Under the pieces are notes generated by a model, which ran no database searches, was not told the origin of the DNA, and was given only the letters and a program-made list of their open reading frames with translations. Positions 23,500 through 35,625 of a stretch of DNA of 64,000 bases are shown piece after piece; the stretch's first letter is position 1; every line of letters begins with the position of its first letter. The DNA comes from Bactrocera neohumeralis (lineage: Eukaryota; Arthropoda; Insecta; Diptera; Tephritidae): positions 35,584,089 to 35,648,088 of the forward strand of contig NC_065922.1 of NCBI RefSeq assembly GCF_024586455.1, in the 5' to 3' direction. The translations under genes and the position numbers were made by a program.

Positions 23500-24565
23500 C
23501 ACATTCTTGAAGTAATTTCGGCCACAGCCTTTGAAAGGGATGCGCCGATAACATTATCATAATGGCGCGGGCTTAAATTTGAGAACATTCTCTGCGACAA
23601 AGTTCAAAGAAGCTTAAGTTTACCAACGGGATGGTGCAATATGGTAGGGTTAAATGTTAACCTGTCAAAAACAACCGCTGTCCCTTTTACAAAGCGAGAT
23701 CTCTTCCAGGCTTGAGGCCCCAACACTCGGTGGGAAAAAGTTGGAGGCGTCTAAAGAGATCAAATTGCTGGAATTAACGTTGTCAAAGCAAAGACAAAGG
23801 CACACATGATATGCAGATGCCTAGCCAACGGCTCCTGGCTACAAGCCAGGTATCATCAGAAGGCTGTCTACCATGATCGTAAGGCCTATTGTCACTTATG
23901 GAGCAGTTATTTCAGCATCTAAGGCAACGCAGTTTTTAGTAAGCCTTCAACTATCGAAGCTGCAAAGGCTCCCCTGTGTCTGCGCTTCAGTGACAATGCG
24001 CACTTGCCCAACCGTAGCACTGGATTCATAGACGAGCTCACTCCGCTGCATCTGATGCGAGCAGATGGTTTTGGGCAAAGGGAAAATAAAGTATTTCAAT
24101 AAATGAAAACATTAGGGAATGACACACCTCTGTCCCTTCTTCCAAGGGATGGCTTTACGAAGGCGGTAAACTTTATAGAGAAGTTTAGGGTTACTCTTGG
24201 CAGTAAGGCTAAGTGGAGTGATGCCACACTCGACCTATTTCCAGTTGTACTAGAGGTACATTGCGGGACCACATACAAAATTATCCATACCAATTGGACG
24301 TTTTCCGATCATCTTTCAATCAGAAGTATTTGCTACGTATATAAGTCAGTGTGCAGAAATCAGTCTCCATCGCATCCAGCGTATCACGTATAATTAGCGA
24401 TAGTCAAGCGGCACTAAAAGTAATCTCATCTTATGAGATCAAATCGCTTCTAGTGGAGGTGTGTGTAGAAAGGCCGAACCGCATACCAGTTTGCAGCCGT
24501 GTACACCTGATCTGGGTGCCGGGGCATAAAAGGTAGCCGGCATTGAGCTGGCCGACGAATAATAT
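23500..24565 (+). mobile_element. RNase-H-bearing non-LTR retrotransposon remnant
   Basis: Several frames together give the end of a reverse transcriptase and an RNase H. LNVNLSKTTAVPFTK at 23650-23695 is the segment after the palm. Next come PTLGGKKLEASKEIKLL, the thumb-like region with KAKTKAHM, and FIDELTPLHLMRADG near 24030. RNase H remnants are ISDSQAALKVISS at 24392-24425, which keeps the catalytic Asp, and VHLIWVPGHK near 24505-24535. The element stops at about 24565 without its own 3' end. The I/LOA-like assignment is from the RT plus RNase H arrangement, not from a tree. Confidence 0.8.
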
Positions 24566-26039
24566 AAAATATATTGAATAATCTGAATCGATATAGTTTT
24601 CGAAAAGCTCATACTTTGTCTAGCAGAATTTATTTCAAACCGTTGAAAGCTCTCTCTTTATATGAAAATAACAAATTTATAAAATAAACATGTTTTCCAC
24701 ACTAACAAACCTGAAAGTGTTACAAAACATATATGTGGTACACAATTTATGATTATTAATACACACTACTCAAAAACTAATGCAATTTCCCCAAAGCCAA
24801 CTTTCTTTGAAAATCAGCTAAGCATGAACTTAAGATATTGCCTATCCCCTTCGCACAGAACGCTCACTTTCTACAAACACTTGAAACTCTATGCTTTACT
24901 GCGATATATGCTATAACCCTATAGTGAAGGCAAACAATAAGTAAGAATTTCTTACAATTTCTTGAAATGTGGAGAATATTATTTATTTCTTTATTTGCTA
25001 ATAAAAATTCTGCACAACCACAAAGCATTATTTCATAGCAATCCACTGAGGCTCATGACTTATGTAATACAAATTGCAGTTGCACATACAGATGAGTAAA
25101 CTCAAAGATTAGCAGCGCCATAACTACCATACATATGTGGGAGAGAATTTTTCTAATGTGGGACAGCACAAGACCCACGGCAATTGCTGCCTTATAAATG
25201 CTTGTGTGTGTGTTTGTATAAAGGCGCATATATCTTTTCATGCAACATTATAGCAGCTGCCGTTATGCGCCACACAACGCTGACATTTACTGTGTGAAAT
25301 TACGGTAACTTATACGCGAAGAAAGTTTCCTGAAATGTAAGTAAACATGAGAAAAAGTGAATGAGGATATCGCAAAGCACGTTTCAGCGCAGTGAAATGC
25401 ATGGCCAGTGCTTTTATTGCAACAAAAATAGATGTGTGTATATATGTATGTACCATACACAAGTATCATAGTAGCTTGGTTGAAAAGCCCTATGTTCATA
25501 TATATAAACATATGGCGATATGTGTAGTATATGAAACCATACAAGCAGCCTTGCTTGAATGCGAGTTGCTCATACGCACTGCTGTACATTTTCCCCCTTC
25601 TATTCAATAGCAGCAAAAAATGTCGCAACTGTGTCCTGCTGATGTATATATACAATAAATAGCCATATATGTTTGCTTTCTCTCTATACCTGCGTAGCTA
25701 TTTATTACTTCGCTCAGCTCATGCCCGTGTAATATAGCTTGCATCTGAGGCCCAAACACTTTTCTTTGCAATTCAAGTAAGAAAATCAAACATATCTTTG
25801 TATATACTATACAGTAATGGTGTAGTGGTACGTCAGTGCAGCATAGAAATAATGGTTCAATCGTCTCTCATATCACTAAGGCGGAGAAATTGGAAAATTA
25901 TAAAAACTTGCTCTTTCCGCAAAGCAAATCGTTTCGTTATAATGGAACAAACATTTGCTAAGATTTAATGAGTTTACTAAGACATGATTGCATGTGTACG
26001 AGGTGGCCTTAATAGCCAAACAAAAAGTTTAATCCTGCA
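24566..26039. other. Non-coding DNA
   Basis: TATA/TGTA-rich short repeats occur at 25435-25520 and 25640-25670. Frames on both strands between 25050 and 25790 run through them and look like chance. Confidence 0.5.
25816..25870 (+). other. Weak tRNA-promoter-like pair
   Basis: TGGTGTAGTGGTACG resembles a tRNA A box and GGTTCAATCGT, 37 bases later, resembles a B box. I could not fold an acceptor stem. It may be a tRNA-derived scrap or coincidence. Confidence 0.12.
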
Positions 26040-26765
26040 AGTGTTTAGTGGTCAATACACACAGGGGTTTAATTTCTATTCCCGCCATTATCGCCAGTTC
26101 GGTGAGATGTCTGAATGATGTTGAAGCCTTGACCTCGCAAACGTGGGACAGTCAAAAAGGAACTGTTGAAATGTTTCAACCTCGCCTTCTTCCATACAGC
26201 TTCTGCAATTGGCGTCTGGGAAGATTCACAGTTTTACAGCATGAACACCAATAGGGCACGGGCCTATAAAAACCCCCATAAATAGGGAGAGGCTAGCCTT
26301 ACCGAGACAAAGAGCTCACTAGATCTCTTGCGATCGATTTTGGCACAAAACGAATTTTGCGACATGTACCGATGGTGGCTCAGCCTATTAGTAGATCACA
26401 AGAGGCTACGGGAGCTCTAACTCGCAGCCATTCTACTGAAAGCTGTTTTAGGCCCCTTTTTTTTTGCTAGCTCATCAGCTTTACAGTTGCCTGCGATTCC
26501 GCTGTAGCCTGGTAACCATACCAGTATTATCACAAAGTGACTCGATGACATTGATAACGAGATTAGACACTCCTAGAACAACCCTGAATACACTCTTCAT
26601 GAGTTCAAGGATAGTATCGCCGCCCTTTTATCTGGGTGGATGGCCACTTCTCTGAAGGAGGCTGCCCTCTGAAGCAGTAAATCTACTGCTACCTTAATGG
26701 ATGCAACCTCGGCATTAAAAACATTGCAATAGCCAGACAGTCTGAAGATGGAGAATTATTAGAAC
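26040..26765 (-). mobile_element. RNase-H-bearing LINE 3' fragment
   Basis: On the minus strand the RNase H end reads GIAGNCKADELA at about 26465-26510. A long C-terminal part follows, with the cysteine-rich CRSCMEEGEV.FQQFLFDCP-like zinc region near 26145-26215. The order and wording match the LINE at 43.4 kb but the copy is more decayed. Both ends are truncated. Confidence 0.72.
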
Positions 26766-27002
26766 TTCTAACTTAACCTGTTGTTTTAAGTATACAAATA
26801 TAAACAATTACGTTCTTTGCCCTCGGCCATGAATCGAACGAATGAAAATAAATATTGATCCTAATTCTTGAACAAAAAAATTTTATAAGTAAAGATAAAA
26901 GAATTATAGGTATAAGACTGTGGTGAAAAGAAAATTTTGACAACATAGCCCCATGTTCAGCTCATGTATAAATAATATTCGGGCTATACTATATGTAGGC
27001 CA

Positions 27003-27160
27003 GCAGTAATAATGTTCCCCATGAAAGTGGGATCGAAATTCGCATGATTAAGCATGTCCTAGGAAAACTGTTTACGGTACCTTTTTTTGAAAAAAATTCT
27101 GCTTTATTGTAACAAGTCGAGCAAGAACGCGTTTCATACCCAAAAAATACATGAAAATCA
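27003..27160 (+). repeat. Direct repeat, left copy
   Basis: This contains CAGTAATAATGTTCCCCATG, GTGGGATCGAAATTCGCA and CGTTTCATACCCAAAA-type blocks. They recur in the same order at 28152-28310. Confidence 0.7.
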
Positions 27161-27539
27161 TTCGAACAAACTTTAATTTAATACCTGTGTATATCATATT
27201 AAACTCGTGGGAATAGAATCGCTATACATGTATACTAATTATTAATTATGTGTGGATGTGTGACGTGTGTGCTATGTGGATTTAAACATTTAGGTGGCTT
27301 GTACCATGTGTTCAGTATTAACAACAACAATACGCCAGCGGCATACACACCTTCGCATGAGTAATATGGTGCTGATATATATAAAAATAGAAACAGGAAA
27401 AAAAGTGTCAAAAACAAGTAAGAGCAAAATAAATAATAAAGCGCTTATCTAACATATTATTTGCTACAAACATTTGTAGTTTCCCTGATGGACAAATCGC
27501 ATCTACGGGGAACAGTGAAGAAAGAGTGCAGGAATGAAT

Positions 27540-27745
27540 AAATATTAACGCTAAGTTCGGGTGCAACCGACAATTTCATACTCTCCATGTAGTATATGGG
27601 AGTTGAGTGTGGTATCAACCCGATTTAATCTGCTTTTGCCTACCTTCTATTAATATGTCATATACTAATAAAATCTTCCCTATACATATTATACTTGTAT
27701 GTTAGCTCTATATCAGAAATGCAGGCACCGTGCCTTAAGTGACTC
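27540..27745 (+). repeat. Leader of an interspersed element
   Basis: GCTAAGTTCGGGTGCAACCG followed by ATACTCTCCATG copies the start of the element at 11705. The body soon diverges into the tandem array. Confidence 0.6.
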
Positions 27746-28160
27746 ATCATTGATTGACCTAAATGCGAACAAAGGAGTCATTGACCTCAAAATCATCATT
27801 GAAATGTTAACAAAAGGGTCATTGACCTTATAAAATTTAAACAAATGGGTTACCTATGGAATGTAAACAAGTAGGTCAGTTACCCGAAATGTAATGTAAC
27901 CAAGGGTTGGTAACTTGGCTAAGTGCAAACAAAGGTTGTGGAGTTGGCTAAATATAAACAAACGTTGTCCTCTGCTAAATGTAAAAAAAGGGTCATTGAC
28001 CTTACAAAACATAAACAAATGGGTCAGTGACCCCAAATGTCAACAAAGCTTATTATCTTGACTAAATTTAAATAAAAGTTGAGGACTTGGCTAAATGTAA
28101 TAAAAAGGTTCATCGACTTAAAATATAAACATGGGTCATTGACGCCAAATGTAAGCGAAT
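27746..28160 (+). repeat. Imperfect tandem array, about 13 units of ~30 bp
   Basis: Units alternate between a GGGTCATTGACC..AAATGTAAACAAA form and a GGTTG..CTTGGCTAAATGTAAACAAA form. They vary from about 26 to 33 bp and share the ATGTAAACAAA tail. The array sits between an interspersed-element leader and a direct repeat. Confidence 0.85.
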
Positions 28161-28310
28161 AATAAGGTTCTCCATGAATGTGGGATCAGAATTCGCACGA
28201 TCAAGAGACCAATGAAACCTAAAACCTGTTTACGTTACTATTTAAACACAAAATCAGCCTTACCGGTAGGAGTTGAGTAAGAACGTGTTTCATACCCAAA
28301 ATAACCACCA
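28152..28310 (+). repeat. Direct repeat, right copy
   Basis: This matches 27003-27160 with point differences, including the GTGGGATC.GAATTCGCA block and CGTGTTTCATACCCAAAA. Confidence 0.7.
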
Positions 28311-30529
28311 AATCGAAGGGACGCGTAAGAGATGTCTAGCTCTCTTGTCATTTCTCTAACACTTTGCTAATTATTTTCGGGCACCATTTACATGTTTTTG
28401 AAATATCATTTACCCGAGGATTTTTTTAGATTTTTTGCAATATTCACCGATATAAGCGGTATAAAGTCAGCAAAAAGTTCGAAAGTCTGTATATTATGAA
28501 CAAATGGGCTTTGGCAAGTATTGGCCAGATTCCATCTATTTGAACATACTATTATCAGGAAAGGATTCTCTTCGAATTTCAATAATATATCTCACGCATG
28601 ACTGCAATTTTCCGAGAAAAGTCAATCAGCGGCATTGGTGTTCGTTTGTTTGCCATTTGAGCTCTTGTAAAATTAAAGTCCAATTTTGAAAATCGTTTAT
28701 GAAGCAGAATAAAAGAAAAAGTGCAATAAAAATACTAGAAATATTCTCAAAATAACACCATAAACATTGAAAATAAATAGTTAGAGGACGCCAGCGCGTG
28801 AGCAGCGCATAAATTTCATACCGTTATGTTGCACAGTGCCTCCAGCACCGAAATAATACCGCTTTTGTCAGCTTTATTTTTTCGGGCCACGTGGTTTGGG
28901 TGTTTTTCATTGGCTTGCTGTTGGCGGTTATGTGATCGTACGAATAAGCGAGCGCTGACCAAAGTTAAGGTTCCGCTATAAATCAAAACCAGCGCTGTCA
29001 TATGTGCAACACATAAACATGCCACTGATATCACAGATGCCGAGATATAAACGCCAATGCGCTGTTTATAGTTAACGGTTGCTGTATACATATACAAGTG
29101 TTTGTGTAAATTTTTCCTCCTTCGCTTTACGCAGATTTTCTCAACTCCCTATTGTTATTTAAACTTTATTCTTCTTTAAATGAGTTTTTAACTTTCTGCT
29201 ACTTTAAAAGTAAAAAATTACAAAAAATTCTTTCTTAAGTATGTTCTAAGTCTTATCCTTAGCATTCGTCTCATGCACATTTAATTTCTTTTGTCTTTCT
29301 CTTTATTCCGCTTTTTCGGTATGACTTCTGAGGGTTAGTGTTTTTAAGACCAAATAAAAATCATTAGCTTCGGTTAGCTGCTTGAAATAAAGTTGGATGG
29401 TAAATTTTCCCGTTAGCGTAATTGTTTTGCCGTTTCCCGAATGCATTTTGTTGTTACATAGAAGTGCTTTGCTTGTTGCCAACTTTATTTAATGCGTTTT
29501 TAATTAAACTCTTCTTAGAGTAGTAAACTTGCTGTTATTGATTTCTTATTACAAATTTGTATTTCGTCTTATCGAAAATTCTCGAAAAGTTTAGTTATTT
29601 TTACATTTCAATGGAAGAAAACTGATTTTAGTTTGAATTTTATTTAATCTATTTGGAAAATATTAAGCTATAAACCAAGAAAAGAAATGTTCAATAAATT
29701 GCAAATTTTTATTAAATATTTTTTTTCTGCATTCATCCATATACTCTGTTCAAATTATTGAAGAAACTGAAAATTATTGTATTGAAAAAACGTACATGAC
29801 ATCGAAATTACATTAAGATTACTGATGATATATACACTGAAATTCTAAAATAAACGAAGCTCAAAATCGTCACGGGAACTTAAAATTCCACAATAAACTA
29901 TAATGAAGTGCATTCTATATCACACAAATCGGGCTATGTATAAGCAATTAGGAAAAAAACTAGACTATAGTAGAGTATAATCGAAGGAAGTGAAAATGTA
30001 TAACTTAACGATTACCCTCCTCCCACCCAATTGACGCGAGGGGCGCATACTGATACGTGCAGAATCAGCCAAGTCATGAAAGGCAAGAAAGTTTTTAAGC
30101 GTCAAGATCTAAAACTGCCCAGCTATAGAAACCCCAATTTCAATTGAATTATATATTGAATTTAAAATTCGTTATAAACAATTGTTATGATTCTATTTAT
30201 TGAGAGAAAGCAATACGGTATTTTTAATTTCAAAAAGAGAATCAGATAAATCAAATGTAAACGAATGAGAATTAAATTCATGACACATATGTACATCGAA
30301 AAGTTTCGTTAGCTCAAATTTTGATCGGCAAGATTTTAACAGTAAGAGTCTAAACAGTGTCGAAAAGCGAACCGGAATAATAAATTTAACTTCAGACAGG
30401 AGAAAAAACAGCTAACTATTCCATTCAAGATTTTTACTAAGAATAGCATTTCCCTAGCATTTCATAACGCCTCGTATGTGTAGGTAGATAATAGTATAAG
30501 TTTTAAATGATTAGTATATTAGTATATGG
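28311..30529. other. AT-rich DNA, no recognised gene
   Basis: The first 300 bases keep the GGTATAAAGTCAGC motif of the interspersed family. A GC-richer unique patch lies at 28790-29100. The remainder is AT-rich with no coding signal. Confidence 0.5.
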
Positions 30530-31262
30530 GAGACTTAACCTTGAATCCCATTTGAGACTTGTCAGCATAGATTTGATAAATAGGGTTCCGTACAACAGAA
30601 CGATCTTCCAACATAGGTCTAACCAAAGTTTTAAAAAGTGTTTTAGTAACTTACGGATCTCTAATTTCTAAAACGTTTAACAAAACCGAGAAGACCTTTT
30701 GCTTTCAAGATTCTGGTATCAATATGAAGGCCAAAACTAAGCTTGGAGTCCACAGTAACTTCCAAATCAATAAGGTTGAAAATTTGTTCTATCGGTAATA
30801 AATAACAAGAACGAAATCGGGCCAAGATGACTACCTTCTGGAACACCTGAAGATACAATAATTGAATCTGAAAGGGTATCCTCAAATATCACTTGTTGTG
30901 TTCTATTATAAAGATAACAAAATACCCATTGAAGAAATCTTGGTTAAAAGCCCAGAAGATCAAGTTTATGTACGAGAGTTGAGAGATTTACTTTATCGAA
31001 AGCTTTGCTAAAGTCAGTGTATATAACATCCGTATGCTTGTGTTCCCTAAAACCCAATAACAGATGGTTTACAAATTCAAGTAAATTTGTTAGAGTTGAT
31101 TTTACTTTACGTAATCCGTTTTGAGAAGATGAAATTCACGGAGACCTCGAAAAATTTATATGGTCTGCAATGATAGCTTCAAGAAGTTTAGGTATAACTT
31201 ACAGCTTTACAATACCCTTATAGTTTTCAATGTATGACATAAACCCAAAAGGATTATAAATT
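30530..31262 (-). mobile_element. Jockey-like non-LTR reverse transcriptase remnant
   Basis: On the minus strand the RT reads LLLGFREHKHTDVIYTDFSKAFDKVNLSTLVHKLDLLGF. The catalytic Asp segment is at 30987-31025. Then come FLQWVFCYLYNRTQ, SGVPEGSHLGPISFLLFI near 30805-30860, and, after a deletion that removes the FADD box, LEVTVDSKLSFGLHIDTRILKAKGLLGFVKRFRN. Stops and the missing second catalytic motif make it dead. The wording is typical of the Jockey clade of insects. Confidence 0.82.
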
Positions 31263-31339
31263 AATGTTTCCATATTAAATAAAATATACATTAATTAAAA
31301 GATGGTTATTTAAGCTAAGTAAGACGTCTGCTTCAGAAA

Positions 31340-32215
31340 TAATTAAAGGGTTAATTGAATTACTCGGACAGAGCACGTGCTGATAGGAAAACATTTTAGG
31401 AGCATAAGGAGAGTAGATAAGTCACAGTTTTGGAATGATATGCTATTATGTCTATTTTGTCTTAAGAAAACGCCAAAAGTTCAACCTGGCAAAACTGAGC
31501 TCAATTATACCTCCGAAAAACAGTTGAATCTTAGTTTATTCTCGGCCGAATTGTTCATTTGGATGATGTATGGCAATTTTGCCAACGATCCTCTTGTCGG
31601 AGTTGTTAACCTCCAGCACCCTCCAATATTCAGGCTCACCGCAGTGCATCTTCTGTTTTTAACGTGCAAGGAATGAGAAACTTCGCCTTCGCAATGGACG
31701 GAAAGCAACTACCCTACACTATTTCCAGAACGGCACCCTCCCACAGAACTTGAGACTTCGAAACCACTTATTTTAATAGTCGGGGTCGTCATTTCATTTT
31801 CATCCTCCATTTTGACCCCATGAATCTCGCCCACACCGGCGAACTTTGCATACGCATAGGCTTATTCAGGTCTCCTACCGATCTTGCGTGGAGCGCACCG
31901 AGCAGTTTCTACTTTACCTCTTTCCATTTTTCCTGAGTAATTTGATCAAGGAATATGCTTCGATCCATGAGTTCCACGATTAAATGCCTCTTGGCTATCT
32001 CGCTGCCGCCCTGGACGTTGAGGGTTTCTCCCGATAGAGCACTGACGATTTTCTTTGGAGCGTCGTTCTTTTCTTTTGGTTATTAGACGGATCCGCTGTT
32101 TCGCTTCCTTTTTTCCGTAATACCTTTTTCGATTCGGTTTGCGAATATCAGATCCGTGGATGTGAATTGCGGCGTACGACGTATAGTATGGTCGGCCTAA
32201 CAACGTTTCTCCTTC
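31340..32215 (-). mobile_element. Transposon ORF1-like remnant
   Basis: A minus-strand frame in pieces reads KIVSALSGETLNVQGGSEIAKRHLIVELMDRSIFLDQITQEKW near 31935-32070, then LLGALHARSVGDLNKPM. A later frame carries EYWRVLEVNNSDKRIVGKIAIH around 31570-31640. The style is that of a conserved LINE ORF1/gag-type protein, though the exact family is uncertain. It lies directly upstream, in the minus sense, of the Jockey-like RT, so the two may be one truncated element. Confidence 0.55.
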
Positions 32216-32499
32216 CTCCTTCGTCCGGTTTGACTTTTGTGAATTCTCAACGCCACATTATACATACTTTTAGGTCGATAAAGCTTTAGATCCTTCCTTA
32301 GAGTTTTTTGCCTTCGCTCTAGTTTTTATCACCAACATAGCACCTTTGGCTTACCTCAGAGAGCGTAGCAAATCTTTCTTTTTCTTTTTTCGGAGGTCCT
32401 CCTGGAGATGGGATACGGAATTTAGAAATTCTAAATTTTTAAAAATGTATTGCCGATTATCAAAGCAACTAGTGATCCAAATAGAGATTCTTTTTTTGA

Positions 32500-32775
32500 A
32501 TAATCGTTTTTTGACAGATCACGCGTGAATCGGGCCAAGCTGTCATGTTATTTTTTTCAGTATTGTTTGGAATTTCATCACGGAAAGATTAACGCCTGTG
32601 CAGCGTTTACAAATCATTCAACTTTATTACGAAAACTCACATTCTGTAAAGAATGTCTTTCGAGCGCTTCGCTCAATTTTTGGTCAACATAATCGGCCTA
32701 ATGAGCGTACTTTTCGCAATACCATCCCCCATCTTGAGCCCCAGCATTCATTACTGGAAAATATTTAACTGAATA
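32500..32775 (+). mobile_element. Tc1/mariner-superfamily fragment, family B copy 3 (5' end)
   Basis: This shares TTTTTTGACAGATCACGCG with 9205-9225. The N-terminal frame reads LTPVQRLQIIQLYYENSHSVKNVFRALRSIFGQHNRPNERTFRNTI. The fragment stops near AGCATTCATTACTGGAAAATA, the point at which copy 1 (7045) begins. It holds the DNA-binding part only. Confidence 0.8.
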
Positions 32776-33892
32776 AACCACGGCTCTCTATTTACAAATA
32801 ATGAATCATATGCACCTTATATTTTGTATTTAAACCAACTTATATATACTCAGATGCGCAAGTTCATATATAATAGAAAAGTCTTTGTACACACACATAT
32901 GCGCACAAACGATTACGCGATTAAAAGTGGCAACTTTGGCTAAAAGCATTTGGTGATGCAACTTTGACAACGGCATTGCAACTGAGTTTTCAGCGCCCGC
33001 AGCGCACTCGAAATCATTTTGGGCCATGCAGGTGAGCTTTTGTGCTCGTGCACGTGCCCGTCAGCACGTACAAAGCTTGCGCCTGCATCCAAATGGAACA
33101 AAGGATTTACAATTCCATGGAATAGCACACAAATAAAGACAAATATTTGCTGCCTCGCAAATCGCACAGCCAAATACGCTTGTGGTGGTGTTTGCACAAC
33201 TTCAGCACTGCATGCATACCCGGTGATATTTGCCGCCTGCCCACTGGTGTTGGGTACAAACTTTACTGCTGGTGAAGTAAAATAGTAGCGACACGTTTCG
33301 AACGCGGGTGTTGTGCGATAATGAGAAATTCCAGTGTTCTGCCATAAATTTTGAGCAACAATACTAAAACGTTAGTTTACGCTTGAAAACTTGAAAATTG
33401 CACTTAAGGTGAAGATATATTGAATCGGCATTTAGTCTATATTTACTGCTTCAAATATATTTTTTGTTGAACATGCGTTGGTGACAAATGTTTTCGAGAA
33501 ATAAATATTTGTACAAGATCAGTAGAAATAAATTAAAATAGCATAAAAATAATAGAGTGCTTATGGATCAGTATTGGCATAAAATTTATTGCATCTGCAA
33601 AATTCTGCTATAGCGTAAATCGATTCAGATCGGTTATTAGCCGTTTCGATGGAGGTTTTAAATGTAGAAGGGTTAAATTGCCACAGCGCTCGACTGTGCC
33701 GAATTATTTGACGAATTGTATAAAAATAAGCCGATTTATCATAAGCTACGAACTGCTATCTTATCCACAGGATACTATAGAGTATGCTCCGTACGACTCC
33801 TTGATATATCCTGAACAAGGTATACTAAGATTGATATGCAGTTTTTACACCCAGAAAGAAACGTCGGAGACTATATAAAGTACATATGTATA
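32776..33892. other. Unique-looking non-coding DNA
   Basis: About 33000-33330 is GC-richer with no transposon motif. Frames at 33019-33285 (+) and 32940-33197 (-) overlap on opposite strands, and neither resembles a known protein. Confidence 0.45.
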
Positions 33893-34676
33893 ACTGGTCA
33901 ATTGAAAAGTTCCCGGCCTACCATAGTAAAAACATTTCTGCTTTTGATAAAAATTCATTCTTTTTTGCTCAACATAGTTCGCTTTACTGAGTATAGCAAG
34001 CTTCTAACTTTTCGATTCCATTTTTGTAGCACGATTTGTCCTTTGCTTCCCAGCGAGCAGGAAAATAGTCGCTGCGGGCCAGCCACTTTTGACGAATACG
34101 GAGGGTGCGTTCTCTTGGAAAAACAGTATTTTTTTACTTCAAAGTTGACCGTTTATCGGCGATGTCTTAACACTATGTGGAAGTCGCTATGGATGGTCCT
34201 TCCTTCTTCAAAGTGGTCAATAAAATTTGTTCCATGCGCATTCTAGCCGATTGTTGCGTCTTTTCACGCTTTGGAGTGGAGCGCTTGTGTGCAGTCTACT
34301 CGGATGACTGGCGATTTGCCTATGGATTAAAATGATGGCTGGTTTCATTCATCGAACCATTCATCGATATAATGAACACATTCATTAGAATCTTTAAAGT
34401 GTCTGCTACCTCAAACAAATTCACTTTACTGTCATCGAAAATTATTTTGTGGAGTTTTTTGATCTTTTAGTCGGTAACAACCTCTTTTGGACGTCCACTG
34501 CGTGCACTTTCCTGCTGATTTTATCAGGTCTAAACTTAGCTACCAATCCTTCTTTGTTGATTTTATTTGGGTAGTATTCGAAACTCGTTAGCAAGCATAG
34601 TTTTTGCTTGTTTTGTATTTTAATGATAAGACAGCTGAGAAATTTTCAGGCCGGAGGCTTTGAGTCGATTTGGTCA
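33893..34676 (-). mobile_element. Mariner remnant with the TIR type of the 4.8 kb element
   Basis: The left end, ACTGGTCAATTGAAAAGTTC (33893 on), matches the TIR at 4755 with few changes. A degraded right end begins with CAGGCCGGAGGCTTTGAG near 34648. Coding runs on the minus strand. The N-terminal part reads SARSGRPKEVV, KIKKLHKIIFDDSKVNLFEVADTLKISNECVHYI near 34370-34500. Next is a broken middle with GTNFIDHFEEGRTIHSDFHI-like wording, then the C-terminus DKSCYKNGIEKLEACY near 34000-34045. The catalytic core is deleted. It retains the half that the 4.8 kb copy lacks. Confidence 0.82.
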
Positions 34677-34804
34677 CGTTCTTCACAATTACTGGAATTA
34701 CACCCAGTTTTCCAGAATCCAGATCACTCAGTGGGGAAAAAATAGTAAGACTTTTTAATTAAAATTTCACTTGGAAAGATATTTGTCAGATGTCCAGGTT
34801 GATA

Positions 34805-35625
34805 TGACTATCAGTGAGCTTGTCTTTCTGAAGTACATAAAGTGCATTCGGCGAAAGTATTCAACTAAGAAGTTCCATTAAATTTTGTGTGTGGAAACAA
34901 ATTTCTGGTGCCGAAATATTCAGTATATGAGAGCAAGTGTTTTTGTTTGGTACAAATAATTCAAAGAAGGTTGAGAACGCATTGACGAAGAACCACATAC
35001 AGGACTGCCGTCAATATCAATTGATGCTCAACGCGTCAATAAAATAAAGGAATTGCTGCTTGAGCTTCGACGATTAACAGTCAGAGATCTTACTGGTATC
35101 GTGGGATTATCGGAAGGATCAGTGAAAACCATTTCGAAAGGTTATTTGAACCTAAGAAAACGTTGGTTCCAAAATCACTAAATTTTCTCGAAAAAACGTG
35201 GAGTTAACATCTTTGGAACAATGCTTTCCCACTCCCAAGATGTCATGAAGCATGCTATTAAGGGAAATGAGACGAAGGTATTCGTAAAAAGAGGCCGGAA
35301 TTATGGGCTGACAACTCTTGGTTTTTGCACAACGATAGTGCACCGTCGCATACTGCATTGATTCGTGAGTTTTTCCACCCACCGGGTTTGTCTAATTTAG
35401 CTCTGCGTGACTTCTGGTAATTCAGCAAACTCAAATGACCGCTCCGGTGACACCGTTGTGAGTCAATCGGAAATTGACTTTAATAATTGTTTCGAGGATT
35501 TGAAAACACGTTGGCATAAGTGTATTAGGGCCAGGGTCGATTACTTTGAGAAGGCCGACTGATTTTAAAGAATAAGTTAAGAATTATAAATGTTGAAAAA
35601 AATCTTACCATATTTTGCCCACAGC
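34805..35625 (+). mobile_element. Mariner transposase remnant, family E copy 2
   Basis: Starting near CTTTCTGAAGTACATAAAGT, it parallels the copy at 20245 through TVRDLTGIVGLSEGSVKTIS, a broken VNIFGTMLSHSQDVMK and then a deletion of the first Asp block. It keeps the second block, LWADNSWFLHNDSAPSHTALIREFF, in which the usual HHDNA reads HNDSA. It also keeps a mutated SNLALRDFW block and a C-terminus DFNNCFEDLKTRWHKCIRARVDYFEKAD. The deletion differs from that of copy 1, so the two copies together cover most of the protein while neither is whole. Confidence 0.85.

Noticed and set aside
25287..25655. 122-codon minus-strand frame
   Set aside because: It reads through TATA/TGTA repeats, giving Tyr/Ile-rich nonsense.
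27746..28160. Possible CRISPR-like array
   Set aside because: Units are contiguous and imperfect with no unique spacers, and the DNA is eukaryotic.
33836..34246. 136-codon plus-strand frame
   Set aside because: It runs through a minus-strand mariner remnant, so it is an antisense shadow.
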